The position numbers and the translations under genes were made by a program. Shown piece after piece: positions 29,391-38,374 of a DNA stretch of 64,000 bases. Source of the DNA: Parvibaculum sp. (lineage in GTDB: Bacteria > Pseudomonadota > Alphaproteobacteria > Parvibaculales > Parvibaculaceae); contig JAUSMV010000030.1 in assembly GCA_030645235.1 (NCBI GenBank), forward strand, positions 248,001 through 312,000. The letters run 5' to 3'. Numbering within the stretch: the stretch's first letter is position 1; each line of letters starts with the position of its first letter. Below the pieces are notes generated by a model that was not told the origin of the DNA, did no database searches, and saw nothing but the letters and a program-made list of their open reading frames with translations.

Positions 29391-31525
29391 TGCGGCACCT
29401 CGCACATTTCGGTCGGCACCGTCACGTTGATCGTCGCATGACAGCAGTCGTAGGGCTCACCGCTCTGGCGCGCGACAGCGTCGAAGCCGCAAACATCAAT
29501 CGCCACCGTTTGGCCTGGCGTGGTGCCCGCGAGCGAGATCACGCCGGGCGGCGGCACCAACGTAATGTCAGGTCCGTTCGTTACAGTCACACCCGTTGTC
29601 GCCGACAGAACAGTTAGCGTGTTGAGCCCGATACCCGCATTGTCGAGAGCCGTGAGCTTATAGACCCAGCCGCCGCTTTCCGGATCGCATTCTGCCTCGC
29701 CGTCCACCATCATGCATTGCTCAGGGTCTTCATCATCGGTCGGGCAATCCGGGCCTATGCATTCCTCGCAATCAGGCCCGACGCATTCGGGATCACCCGA
29801 CGGCGGACAATCAGGACCCGGTTCGGTGCAAATTGGTGGCGGTGGAGGAGGAGGTGGTGGTGGAGGTGGCGGCAAGATCGCGCCGGTCTTGTCATCATCC
29901 GGTATCGTGGTCACGCCGCCCGCAACGGCCACGCATGACGGCTTGGCGCAGCCCAACCGATAGACCGCCACATCGCCGACGCGACCGGCGAGATCGTCGC
30001 TCTCCATCTCGTCAGCATAGTTAGTGAAATAGCTGATCGACGGCGGTGCATTAAATCCGCGCACAGGCCGCGCAGGGCTCACCTGCAATCCGGTCAGACG
30101 CAATTCGCCTTCGGCCACGATTTCGTCTTCGACTTTGCGGAAAGTCCTGAGATTATCGCCGGTGAAGAAAATTGCTGTCTCGCAATCATCAAAGTTCATA
30201 ACGACATTGCCGTCTTTGTCGTAATGGTAGCCATAGCCCAGCGCGATGCCGCCTGCACTCGCACGATGGCCGTCACCAAAGCCCACCGCATATTCTTCCG
30301 GTGCCTGATACCAGATGCTCTCGGTTTCCCTATCATCCGGCGTTTCGCGCCAGAAGCGATAGACATGCGCTGTGCCGTCGGCATTGAGCGGTTTGTAATC
30401 ATATGTCGTGCCGATAATTGCGCGTTCCGCCACGATCATCTCGCCGGATTTCGCAAACACGATGTCGGAGACCTGCGCCTTGCCGCTGCCGTCAGGCAGT
30501 GAGATTTCCACACGAGCGTCTTTGGCGAAGTCGCCCGTCTTGGTGAGACCCACCGACCATATTTGCCCGCCGGGTTCCGTATCTTGTGCGTGGCCCTCGC
30601 GTGTAACGCCTTTGGCCACCGCGTAATAGAGACGCCCGCCGTTTACCGCCAGGCCCCAGACGCTTCGCGTCGGCGGTGTAAAGCCCCATGTCTCCGGCTT
30701 CTCGGTATTGAATGCGCGCGCCGCAATGCTTGTGCGTGTGCCTGCATCAAACTCAGCACCGACAATCCTGCCGTGATCGAAGTGACCGAGGTCTTTTCCC
30801 TTGAGATCGAAGCGATGGATCATGCCGCTCGAAAGATCGGAGACAAACAACTGACGATGCCCGCCATCATAGGCAATATTGCCAAGCCCCGCCGGACCTG
30901 TGCCGGTGCCATCAAACGCGACGTCTGCAAACTTCGTCACCGCACCCGTCCGCCCGTCCACTTTCCAAATGCTGCCGGGTCCGCCGTCAGGTCCGAATTG
31001 TCCCGCCGCCCAGCTCGCCTCCGGCTCGCCCCTCTTGGCGCGCTTAATGCGGCCTTCAAGCGTGGGCACATAAATGTTGAGACCATAGACAGAGGTCGCG
31101 GTGAGGTAGAGGTCGGGGTAAGCGCGATTATTCATCGTCACGCCAAAGACCTGCCCGATGGCGCTCGCTGGAATATCGCGCCGTTTCGGCATCGCCCAGA
31201 ATTTTCCGTTCCAGACAAAATCAGGCGTACGCGGATTAAATATCCGCACCGACGGTCCGTCGAGATTGATGAAGGTCTGATCGTCTTTGGATTTACCTGT
31301 CGGCAGCGGTGCGTTGGGGTCAGGCACTTTCACACCCGCAAAACCCGTCACCACAGTATCGCCAAGGGCCAGCACCGGCCCCTTATCCAGCGGGTGCAGA
31401 ACCTCCGCTGTTTCGCGCCTATCGCAATAGCTCATAAGGAGCAGGAGGATCACAATAAGCGCGCCAAAGAAGAGGACCAAAGCCGTCCTCTTACGCCGCC
31501 TCTGCTTGTCGGTGTCGTCTGCCAT
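29387..31525 (-). CDS. Large membrane-anchored beta-propeller-like protein with poly-Pro stalk
   Basis: This 712-residue protein has a short basic cytoplasmic tail, one membrane helix (about residues 14–36, ALVLFFGALIVILLLLMSY), and a large extracytoplasmic part with propeller-like strands (IWKVDGRTGAVTKFADV, NIAYDGGHRQLFVSDL, VWGLAVNGGRLYYAVA). A run of 13 prolines (552–564) is followed by GPDC-type repeats rich in Cys, Asp and Glu. A C-terminal domain (TTGVTVTNGPDI … PGQTVAIDVCGFDAV … DCCHATINVTV) resembles the CC domain of the downstream protein. ATG 31525 is preferred since AGGGG precedes it. It overlaps the downstream gene by 4 bp, so the two are produced together. The function is unknown. 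Confidence 0.8.
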   Translation of the reverse strand: MADDTDKQRRRKRTALVLFFGALIVILLLLMSYCDRRETAEVLHPLDKGPVLALGDTVVTGFAGVKVPDPNAPLPTGKSKDDQTFINLDGPSVRIFNPRTPDFVWNGKFWAMPKRRDIPASAIGQVFGVTMNNRAYPDLYLTATSVYGLNIYVPTLEGRIKRAKRGEPEASWAAGQFGPDGGPGSIWKVDGRTGAVTKFADVAFDGTGTGPAGLGNIAYDGGHRQLFVSDLSSGMIHRFDLKGKDLGHFDHGRIVGAEFDAGTRTSIAARAFNTEKPETWGFTPPTRSVWGLAVNGGRLYYAVAKGVTREGHAQDTEPGGQIWSVGLTKTGDFAKDARVEISLPDGSGKAQVSDIVFAKSGEMIVAERAIIGTTYDYKPLNADGTAHVYRFWRETPDDRETESIWYQAPEEYAVGFGDGHRASAGGIALGYGYHYDKDGNVVMNFDDCETAIFFTGDNLRTFRKVEDEIVAEGELRLTGLQVSPARPVRGFNAPPSISYFTNYADEMESDDLAGRVGDVAVYRLGCAKPSCVAVAGGVTTIPDDDKTGAILPPPPPPPPPPPPPICTEPGPDCPPSGDPECVGPDCEECIGPDCPTDDEDPEQCMMVDGEAECDPESGGWVYKLTALDNAGIGLNTLTVLSATTGVTVTNGPDITLVPPPGVISLAGTTPGQTVAIDVCGFDAVARQSGEPYDCCHATINVTVPTEMCEVPQ
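29834..29872 (-). repeat. Poly-proline codon run (13 Pro)
   Basis: Thirteen consecutive proline codons of mixed CCA/CCT/CCG use, encoding residues 552–564 of the propeller-like surface protein. The mixed third positions argue for selection on the protein, a rigid stalk between the propeller and the Cys-rich tail. Such a run normally demands elongation factor P. Confidence 0.9.
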
Positions 31526-31805
31526 GCCCCACCCCTTGCGATTAACCATAGTACAATCTTGGTCTTTCTCCTAAAGCCACAGACCCGCTGCGGCCGGCGT
31601 CCAAGGGCACGCGCGCCCCGCTCAAAAACATCAGGAAATCTCTGTCGTTTGCCACTGTTGCGATTAAGTCGCAGAGTCACATTCAATGCGAAACCCGTCT
31701 GTTTTTAACTGAGATGCAATTGCAACTAACTCTTACTTACTTTAGGACGTGAAGAAATGCCGTGCCCAGGGGGCGGCGCGGCAATTCTTGGAGCAATTAC
31801 ACGAC
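31526..31805. promoter_or_regulatory. Divergent region upstream of the TonB receptor
   Basis: This 280-bp region lies between the surface-protein pair (minus) and the siderophore receptor (plus). The palindrome TGCAATTGCA at 31715–31724 sits in an A+T-rich patch about 80 bp before the receptor start. That is a plausible location for an iron-responsive operator, but it does not match a Fur consensus well enough to name. Confidence 0.3.
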
Positions 31806-33986
31806 ATGTCGAACACAGCCATCCGCCATTTCAAGGCCTTCCTCTTTGCATCCGTTGGCATGGTGGCGCTCGCCACAGCGCCCGCGCTCGCCGCCGACCC
31901 GGTGAAAGACGAAGAAGCCACCGAGCTACCCGATCTCGTCATCAAAGGCGAGGCCGACAAGGTCGAAGACAACAAGCTTGCCCCCGCCTATGCCGGCGGT
32001 CAGGTCGCCCGCGGCAGCCGTGTAGGTGTGCTGGGCAATCAGGACATCATGGATGTGCCCTTCAGCTCGACGAGCTATACCGAGGAGCTGATCCGCAATC
32101 AGAACGCGACGACCCTTTCCGACGTGATCGCCAACGATCCGTCCGTACGCATGGGCTTCGGCTTTGGCAACTTCTCGGAGCAGTTTATCATTCGTGGCTT
32201 CCCGCTCTATGCCGAAGACATTTCGATCGATGGCCTCTACGGCGTCACACCGCGTCAGGTCATTTATCTTGATATGTATGAGCGCGTTGAAGTGCTCAAA
32301 GGCGCGTCGGCCTTCCTCAATGGCGCAGCCCCCAGCGGCACCGGCATCGGCGGCGGCATCAACCTTGTGCCCAAGCGCGCAGGCGATGAAGCGCTCACGC
32401 GCGTCTCCGGCATATACAGCATGAACGGCCAGCTCGGCGGCCATGTTGACAGCGGTATGCGCTTTGGTGCCAACAAGGAATGGGGTATTCGCCTCAACGT
32501 CGGCGGCAATGATGGCGAAACATCAATCGACGATGAAAAGCGCTGGTACGCGCTCGGCGCTGCTGCCATCGACTATCGCGGTGAGAACACACGTGTCGCA
32601 GTTGATCTCTACTCGCAGAAAACCAAAATCGAAAAAGGCCGTCCTGTCGTCTATCTCGGTGGCTTGACCTCGGTTCCCGATGCGCCGGATGCCGACACCA
32701 ACTATGGTGCCGACTGGTCCTACTCAACACTGCGCGACACCTCTGCCATTCTTTCAGTCGAGCATGACCTCACAGCAAATCTGATGGTCTATGCCAAAGC
32801 GGGCTACCGCGAGATGCGCGAAGACGGTGTCTATGGCTCACCCACTCTCAACAATGCCAACGGCGATGCCGACATGTCGCGCCTCAACGTGCCGCGTGAA
32901 GACAAAAACATCTCGGCCACAGGCGGCATCCGCGCGAAGTTCGTCACAGGCGGCGTCAACCACGCGCTCAACCTCGGCGCCTCGACGCTCACCACGGAAA
33001 ACCGCAACTCCTATGAGTTCGGCTTCACCAGCCCGACCAATATCTACAATCCGGGCAACCCTGCTTATCCCGCAACATGGTTTGGTGGTGGTAGTTTCAG
33101 CGATCTACCGCTTGTCTCGCGCGTCAAGACCTCGAGCGTCTATCTCTCCGACACGGCCAACTTTCTTTCAGACCGCGTTCACCTGACACTCGGGTTGCGC
33201 AGCCAGAAACTCCACGTGCAAAACTTTGACCGTACAACCTTCATCAACACGGACGACTATGACGAATCCGCTGTGACACCGGTTGTAGGCGTTGCCGTCA
33301 ACGTCACGGAAGAAGTCTCGCTCTACGCCAACCGCATCGAAGGCCTGGCACAGGGTCCGACCGCTCCGGGCACGGCCGCTAACGCCGGCCAGATTTTCGC
33401 GCCTTACAAATCCGTCCAGTATGAAGTTGGTGGCAAAGTTGATCTCGGCACACTCGGCTTCGGTGTCGCCGTCTTCCAGACAGCGCAGCCCATCGGTATC
33501 GATAGTGGCATCGGCACTCTCTTCACGGTTGACGGCGAACAGGAAAACACCGGCATCGAACTCACAGCCTTTGGTGAAATCACCGAAGGTCTGCGTGTCC
33601 TCGGTGGCGTGACTTACATCGATGCTGAACAGACCAAAACGTCGAGCGGTACCAATGACGGCAAGACAGCGCCCGGCGTCCCTGAATATCAGGCCAATAT
33701 CAGCACGGAATATGATCTGCCCTTCCTCAAGGGTTCAACAGTTCTCGCCCGTGTGGTCTATACGTCGGAACAATACTTCGACGTGGCAAACATGATCGAG
33801 CTGCCCTCATGGACACGCCTTGATCTCGGCGCACGTTATACGCTCGACGCCGGTGGCCGTCCGCTGACATTCAACCTCACGGCTGAAAACGTCACGAATG
33901 AAGGTTATTGGTCGTCGGCTGCCGGCGGTTACCTGACACAGGGCAAGCCGCTCACAGCCAAGTTCTCCGTCTCGACGGAATTCTGA
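31806..33986 (+). CDS. TonB-dependent siderophore receptor
   Basis: This is an outer-membrane ferric-siderophore transporter. The 726-residue protein has a signal peptide ending APALAADP, an energy-coupling TonB-box region near the mature N-terminus (ELPDLVIKGE), and a plug domain (DVPFSSTSYTEELIRNQNA, NFSEQFIIRGFPLYAEDISIDGLYG, ERVEVLKGASAFLNGAAPSGTGIGG). A 22-strand barrel ends in the aromatic-terminated KFSVSTEF. ATG 31806 is preferred as it leads directly into the signal peptide; GTG 31749 would add 19 residues. The PepSY protein follows 30 bp downstream, consistent with an iron-acquisition operon, probably iron-regulated. Confidence 0.95.
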   Translation: MSNTAIRHFKAFLFASVGMVALATAPALAADPVKDEEATELPDLVIKGEADKVEDNKLAPAYAGGQVARGSRVGVLGNQDIMDVPFSSTSYTEELIRNQNATTLSDVIANDPSVRMGFGFGNFSEQFIIRGFPLYAEDISIDGLYGVTPRQVIYLDMYERVEVLKGASAFLNGAAPSGTGIGGGINLVPKRAGDEALTRVSGIYSMNGQLGGHVDSGMRFGANKEWGIRLNVGGNDGETSIDDEKRWYALGAAAIDYRGENTRVAVDLYSQKTKIEKGRPVVYLGGLTSVPDAPDADTNYGADWSYSTLRDTSAILSVEHDLTANLMVYAKAGYREMREDGVYGSPTLNNANGDADMSRLNVPREDKNISATGGIRAKFVTGGVNHALNLGASTLTTENRNSYEFGFTSPTNIYNPGNPAYPATWFGGGSFSDLPLVSRVKTSSVYLSDTANFLSDRVHLTLGLRSQKLHVQNFDRTTFINTDDYDESAVTPVVGVAVNVTEEVSLYANRIEGLAQGPTAPGTAANAGQIFAPYKSVQYEVGGKVDLGTLGFGVAVFQTAQPIGIDSGIGTLFTVDGEQENTGIELTAFGEITEGLRVLGGVTYIDAEQTKTSSGTNDGKTAPGVPEYQANISTEYDLPFLKGSTVLARVVYTSEQYFDVANMIELPSWTRLDLGARYTLDAGGRPLTFNLTAENVTNEGYWSSAAGGYLTQGKPLTAKFSVSTEF

Positions 33987-33989
33987 TAA

Positions 33990-34005
33990 CATGCCGCAAG
34001 GCATG
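33990..34005 (+). other. Intercistronic GCAA-tetraloop hairpin
   Basis: CATGCC–GCAA–GGCATG forms a perfect 6-bp stem closed by a GNRA tetraloop, exactly between the receptor stop and the GAGG ribosome site of the PepSY gene. It has no T-run and so is not a terminator. It could tune processing or expression of the second cistron. Confidence 0.5.
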
Positions 34006-34016
34006 AGGATAACAAG

Positions 34017-35153
34017 ATGACGAACGGTGCAATCAGGGCATGGTATCAGGTCCATAAATGGACAAGCCTTGTTTGCACCGTTTTTCTTTTGATGCTCTGC
34101 ATCACCGGCCTGCCGCTCATCTTCCACGAGGAAATTGATCATTTGCTGGAAGGCGAACAGACACTCACTGCTCTGCCCGCCGACACACCGATGCGCTCGC
34201 TCGACGAAGCACTCGCCACCGCGCTCAAGGCGCATCCCGGCGAAGTTCCGCTTTTTATGAGCTTTGACGAAGACCGTCCGGTCGTGAATGTCACGACCGC
34301 TCTATCCGTCACCTCGCCCGTCGAAGCCATGAACTTCACGTCGCTGGACCTACGCACGGCTGAGATTGTCGCCCAAGGCAATTTCGCCACCGATGGTGTC
34401 ATGGATTTCATCCTGCAACTTCACATCGATATGTTCTTGGGCCTCAAGGGCGAGTTGTTTCTCGGCTTCATGGGCCTTCTCTTTTTCACCGCACTCGTAT
34501 CCGGCGTGGTCGTTTATGCACCCTTCATGCGCCGCCTGAATTTCGGCACGGTGCGCGCCGCGCGCCCGCGCCTCAAATGGCTCGACACGCATAATCTCAT
34601 CGGCGTTGTTACACTCATGTGGGCTGTCGTCGTCGGCCTCACTGGCGTCATCAACACGCTTGCCACGCCGCTCACGGATTATTGGCGCTTCACTGAGCTT
34701 GCCGACATGATCGCGCCTTATGAGGGCCAACCCGTTCCGACCCAAATGTCCTCGCTCAACGAAGCGGTCCTCATCGCCAAAGCCGCAGCGCCGGGCACAC
34801 GCCCACAATTCGTTGCCTTCCCCGGCGTGCGCTTCAGCTCCAATCATCACTATGCTGTGTGGCTCAAGGGCGCGACGCCCGCGACGGAGCAAATCCTTAC
34901 GCCCGCGCTCATCGACGCGACCAATGGCACACTCACCGACATACGCAAAATGCCATGGTACATGCTGGCGCTGCGCCTCTCGCAGCCATTGCACTTTGGT
35001 GACTATGGCGGCATGCCCATGAAGATCCTCTGGGCGCTTCTGGACATCGCCACAATCATCATGCTCTCGACAGGTGTCTGGCTCTGGCTCGCTAAACGCA
35101 AATCCTCGACACCGCGCATCGCCGTGACGGCACAAGTGAAACCTGCCGAATGA
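34017..35153 (+). CDS. PepSY-associated transmembrane protein
   Basis: This 378-residue inner-membrane protein belongs to the PepSY_TM (PiuB-like) family. It has an initial helix with the family's WYQVHKWTSLVCTVFLLMLCITGLP-like start, two extracytoplasmic PepSY-like regions (about residues 60–120 and 240–310), and further helices including WLDTHNLIGVVTLMWAVVVGLTG. Conserved His residues in HKW and DTHN are in positions typical of heme- or metal-binding members. Such proteins are found beside siderophore receptors and are thought to reduce or release iron in the periplasm. The stop overlaps the next gene (ATGA). Confidence 0.92.
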   Translation: MTNGAIRAWYQVHKWTSLVCTVFLLMLCITGLPLIFHEEIDHLLEGEQTLTALPADTPMRSLDEALATALKAHPGEVPLFMSFDEDRPVVNVTTALSVTSPVEAMNFTSLDLRTAEIVAQGNFATDGVMDFILQLHIDMFLGLKGELFLGFMGLLFFTALVSGVVVYAPFMRRLNFGTVRAARPRLKWLDTHNLIGVVTLMWAVVVGLTGVINTLATPLTDYWRFTELADMIAPYEGQPVPTQMSSLNEAVLIAKAAAPGTRPQFVAFPGVRFSSNHHYAVWLKGATPATEQILTPALIDATNGTLTDIRKMPWYMLALRLSQPLHFGDYGGMPMKILWALLDIATIIMLSTGVWLWLAKRKSSTPRIAVTAQVKPAE

Positions 35154-35341
35154 GACTTAGTCGTCGCCTCTCCCTCAGCGAGATTTTTCTTGTGCCGCTC
35201 ATCCTGTTCATCGCAACGGGTGTGGGGCTTGTCACGGCGCTTCTCGGCGCAGGCCTATGGGACATCATTTCATGGGTCGGCCTGCTCGCGCCCGTCGCCG
35301 TCATTGTCTGGGCATGGAACCGCCGCAGCCACAAGCACTAA
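35150..35341 (+). CDS. 63-residue two-span membrane protein
   Basis: This small protein has two hydrophobic helices (about residues 12–33 and 39–56) separated by WD, a basic N-terminus (MRLSRRLS) and a His/Arg-rich end (NRRSHKH). It overlaps the PepSY gene by 4 bp, so it is translated with it and probably forms a subunit or accessory in the same iron-uptake unit. Small membrane ORFs at this spot are common in proteobacterial TonB–PepSY operons but are not functionally characterised. Its last 4 bases overlap the convergent sulfotransferase gene. Confidence 0.75.
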   Translation: MRLSRRLSLSEIFLVPLILFIATGVGLVTALLGAGLWDIISWVGLLAPVAVIVWAWNRRSHKH

Positions 35342-36234
35342 CTGCCTTTAAGCCATGCCGCGCAGCCGGGTCCGAGTTCTTTCAGCGCCCTCGCCTCGTA
35401 AGCAGCACTTTCCTCTGCGTTCAACATACCCTGCCAACGTCCGTTGATACCTTTATGCACGAAGGTCTCTGCACCCCCATCCCAGAAGGCACCGCCCAGC
35501 GGCACGGACGGCGTTGCATTCGCCTTCATATAATCAAAGCTGCAATGCTTCAGAATCGTCTGCCATTTCGACTCATCAACTTTGATGCCGAGAAATTCCG
35601 CAATCTTCCAGATCTCACCTTCCATGTCGCGTTTCAGATCAGCGAAATGCAACATGTACACATTAGGCAGATTGCGGATCGCCCACCACGAGCGAATATT
35701 CTCCCAGAACGGCCAGAATGGAAATCCATCCTCCGCCAGCCATTGATTGAAGTAGGCCACAACGTCCTTGGACGGCGGATCAATCGGCGGGCCAACGCGA
35801 TTAGGCGTGTCATTTAATGCCTCATACCAAAGCGCGTTAGCATGAGTGTGGTGATTATAAAGACTCCACACAACATCGCGTCCGTCGCGGCCGATATAGA
35901 TGTATTTAGCCTTTGGCGAAAAGACGAGCGCGTCCACGGGCAAATGCGTTTTAATAAATCGGCGATGCGCTTGTTCATTCAACGCGCCGAGCTTCACTTC
36001 CTTAGGTGGCACGCGCAAATCGAGCCAAGGCGACATGTCAGCCACTTGCAACCCCGCTTCACCGTTAAAAATCAGCTGGCTGACAATTTGCTGCACCCAG
36101 GTCGTGCCGGATTTCGCATAGGTCGAGATGATGATGTCATCATCGCGGAAGCCAAATTCATTCCAGATCGTCGAGTCAAAATGATGGCTGTGAATTTCAC
36201 GGGCCTTGGTCGGCCACACCACATCTTCAGACAT
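35338..36234 (-). CDS. PAPS-dependent sulfotransferase
   Basis: This 298-residue cytosolic sulfotransferase transfers sulfate from PAPS to hydroxyl or amine acceptors. The 5'-phosphosulfate loop is K41-S-G-T-T-W46 and the 3'-phosphate site includes YIGRDGRDVVWSLYNH. The length and the absence of a signal peptide match the soluble SULT-like PF00685 family. ATG 36234 follows GGGGGA; the frame is open 22 codons further but without a ribosome site. It begins 25 bp after the OYE-like gene, suggesting co-transcription. The acceptor is unknown, possibly a lipid or secondary metabolite. Confidence 0.92.
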   Translation of the reverse strand: MSEDVVWPTKAREIHSHHFDSTIWNEFGFRDDDIIISTYAKSGTTWVQQIVSQLIFNGEAGLQVADMSPWLDLRVPPKEVKLGALNEQAHRRFIKTHLPVDALVFSPKAKYIYIGRDGRDVVWSLYNHHTHANALWYEALNDTPNRVGPPIDPPSKDVVAYFNQWLAEDGFPFWPFWENIRSWWAIRNLPNVYMLHFADLKRDMEGEIWKIAEFLGIKVDESKWQTILKHCSFDYMKANATPSVPLGGAFWDGGAETFVHKGINGRWQGMLNAEESAAYEARALKELGPGCAAWLKGS

Positions 36235-36259
36235 GTTCTCCCCCAAGAGATAAAGATCG

Positions 36260-37363
36260 TTATTCTGCTGCCGTTTCTGCCGCCTCGTCCTGCACAACAA
36301 ACCCTTTCCAGGTATTCATGTACTCAATGAAGGCCGGGCCCAGCCGCTCACTGCGCAGATAATCGCGCGTCACCGGTAAAGCAATTGTTTTGAAATCCGC
36401 ATCTGCCTTCACGCATAGCGGGAAATCGTGATGCAAAATCGCGCCGCGTCCGATCAGTGAGAAGTCAGCGCCATGCGCCAGCACCTTGCGGCAGGCCTCC
36501 GCGCTCATGATCTTGCCCGCGACGCCGAGCTTCGTATTGCCGCGCGGCAATGCGGCAAACCAATCAATCAGAGGTTTATGCGCGAAGTCCGTTTCCACCG
36601 GCGCCTTAAACACATCCCAAAGCGACATATCGAGATAATCAATGTCGCCGGACGTCATCACTTGTTCTGCAACCTGCAAAGCCTCAGCCAACTTTATGCC
36701 GAAGCGTTCCGGCGACAGACGCAGGCCGAGTTGAAAATCCTTACCCGTGCGTGCGCGAATGCCTTTGATAATGTCGAAGACAATACGCGAACGATTTTCG
36801 AGTGAGCCGCCGAAGCGGTCAGTGCGTTGGTTCGTTTCGCTGCTCAAAAACGCACAGAGGATATAGCCGTGTGCGCCATGCAGTTCGACGCCTTCAAAGC
36901 CCGCCTTCTCGCAGCGCACTGCTGCGGCGATGAAATCCTCTATCAATGCTTCGACTTCCGTCGTCGTCAGCGCCCGTGCATTAGTCTCGGCAAAATCCGA
37001 CGGACCGACAGGCCGCTCTCCTGTCAGCGCTTCAGGACTGCGAATGCCCGCATGATGAAGCTGCACGGATGACAATGCGCCCCGCGCCTTGATCTCAGCG
37101 GCGAGCCGCGTCAGCCCCGCCAAATGCTCATCACCGAACACGCCGAGCTGACCGGGAAAGCCTTGCCCTATGCGCTGCACATGCGCGGCGCAGCTCATCA
37201 CCATGCCGAAACCGCCCGTCGCTCTGTATGTGAGCCAGTTGAATTCATCATCCGACATTTTGCCGTCGGGGTGACTCTGGCTATTCGTCAGCGGCGCCAG
37301 CATAAAACGGTTTTTCATCGGCTTGCCGCGCGTAAAGGCCAGCGGCTCAAATAAATCGGCCAT
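36260..37363 (-). CDS. NADH:flavin oxidoreductase (Old Yellow Enzyme family)
   Basis: This 367-residue FMN-dependent (beta/alpha)8 enzyme reduces activated C=C bonds of enones, nitro compounds or related molecules. Characteristic stretches are NRFMLAPLTNSQS, the substrate-binding LHHAG region, ELHGAHGYILCAFLSSETNQRTD, FGGSLENRSR and the late IGRGAILHHDFP phosphate site. ATG 37363 is preferred, since GGGGAG precedes it; TTG 37372 is possible. It lies 64 bp after the HxRRGD protein gene and 25 bp before the sulfotransferase gene. The physiological substrate is unknown; the context suggests tailoring of a hydrophobic metabolite. Confidence 0.93.
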   Translation of the reverse strand: MADLFEPLAFTRGKPMKNRFMLAPLTNSQSHPDGKMSDDEFNWLTYRATGGFGMVMSCAAHVQRIGQGFPGQLGVFGDEHLAGLTRLAAEIKARGALSSVQLHHAGIRSPEALTGERPVGPSDFAETNARALTTTEVEALIEDFIAAAVRCEKAGFEGVELHGAHGYILCAFLSSETNQRTDRFGGSLENRSRIVFDIIKGIRARTGKDFQLGLRLSPERFGIKLAEALQVAEQVMTSGDIDYLDMSLWDVFKAPVETDFAHKPLIDWFAALPRGNTKLGVAGKIMSAEACRKVLAHGADFSLIGRGAILHHDFPLCVKADADFKTIALPVTRDYLRSERLGPAFIEYMNTWKGFVVQDEAAETAAE

Positions 37364-37427
37364 GTATCTCAACTCCCCGAATGATGCAATTTTGATGGGG
37401 AATCCGTATCACAAACCGGCCTGTTAC

Positions 37428-38354
37428 TCAAAACCTGGCCGACAAAGCCCGCACGTCAAAGATTCCGTCCGCGTCGAGCTTCAACCAATCATCAGGTGCA
37501 ATGCTTTGATAGGGCTCATAAAGTTTGACACCCGTTGAAATCAAGCCTGCCACAAAGCTAAAGGCGCTTTTCGCCGTCACCAGCACGTCGCTCATCGCAA
37601 GGTTATGCACGGTTTCAAAGACGTCACGCCCGATATGAAGATGGCACCCCATATCGGCGAAGAGTTTGAAATCCTCCGCACGACCTTCCGAATAGATATT
37701 GACCCGCGCCGTCTTTCCCTTGGCCTTCAGAACCGCCAGAACTTCGCTCACTGTATGCGCGATGCGCTCATCTCTCGTAAATCGCTCCGCCGTTGCCGCG
37801 TCGCTCACCGACACATCGCCGCGCCTTATATGCACCGCGACGGTTACATCTTCCGCACCGCGATCCAGAGCAATACCCGACTTATCATGCGCGTGATATT
37901 TTTCCCGCAAAGCCGGAATGATGGCGGCGTACATTTCCGGATGCGCATTGCAGATGCCCTGAAAATGCTGCGCCTCGACAACGAGCCCGTCGCGCTTCCA
38001 AAGTGATGCCTGATCAAGAAATGTTTTGATGCCCACTGCTTCTTCAGTGGGCGCAATCACGCGCTCGCCAACGCCCAGTCCAAAGAACTCTTCCCACTTC
38101 GTTGTCCAAGCCGTCTGATCGCCCTCGGCATGTTCGACAAACTGAAACGGTGTATGGAGGTAGGTGATCCCCGTTGCCCTCGCAAAGGCCATGGCCGAGA
38201 TACAGGCATTGGCCTGCGCCCCGCCGCCGTCCCGCTTGCCGCGACAGGTGATCGCCAACGACGGCGACACGCGCCCTGCCTTCACCACGTCATAAAACTG
38301 AAGATCGTTCGGGACCCGGCGCAGCTTTTTATAGAGTCGCAAGAGTCCCGGCAT
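37428..38354 (-). CDS. Glycosyltransferase-like protein with HxRRGD motif
   Basis: This 308-residue cytosolic protein has no signal peptide. VAVHIRRGDVS in the middle is the GDP-sugar-binding HxRxGD motif seen in fucosyltransferase-like folds (GT11, GT23, GT65, GT68). ARVNIYSEG and DVLVTAKSAFSFVAGLIS follow, matching the second Rossmann half where the nucleotide and a Ser-rich loop sit. The N-terminus also has GGGAQANACISAMAFARATG, a typical Gly-rich first strand. A fucosyl- or related transferase is the best guess; sugar and acceptor are unknown. ATG 38354 follows AGGA; the RND pump stop is 20 bp upstream, an odd but tight neighbour. Confidence 0.65.
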   Translation of the reverse strand: MPGLLRLYKKLRRVPNDLQFYDVVKAGRVSPSLAITCRGKRDGGGAQANACISAMAFARATGITYLHTPFQFVEHAEGDQTAWTTKWEEFFGLGVGERVIAPTEEAVGIKTFLDQASLWKRDGLVVEAQHFQGICNAHPEMYAAIIPALREKYHAHDKSGIALDRGAEDVTVAVHIRRGDVSVSDAATAERFTRDERIAHTVSEVLAVLKAKGKTARVNIYSEGRAEDFKLFADMGCHLHIGRDVFETVHNLAMSDVLVTAKSAFSFVAGLISTGVKLYEPYQSIAPDDWLKLDADGIFDVRALSARF

Positions 38355-38374
38355 CCAAAATCCTGTCAATCGCT

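Noticed and set aside
31715-31724. Fur box upstream of the siderophore receptor
   Set aside because: TGCAATTGCA is palindromic but does not match the 19-bp Fur consensus well enough; kept only as a note on the intergenic region.
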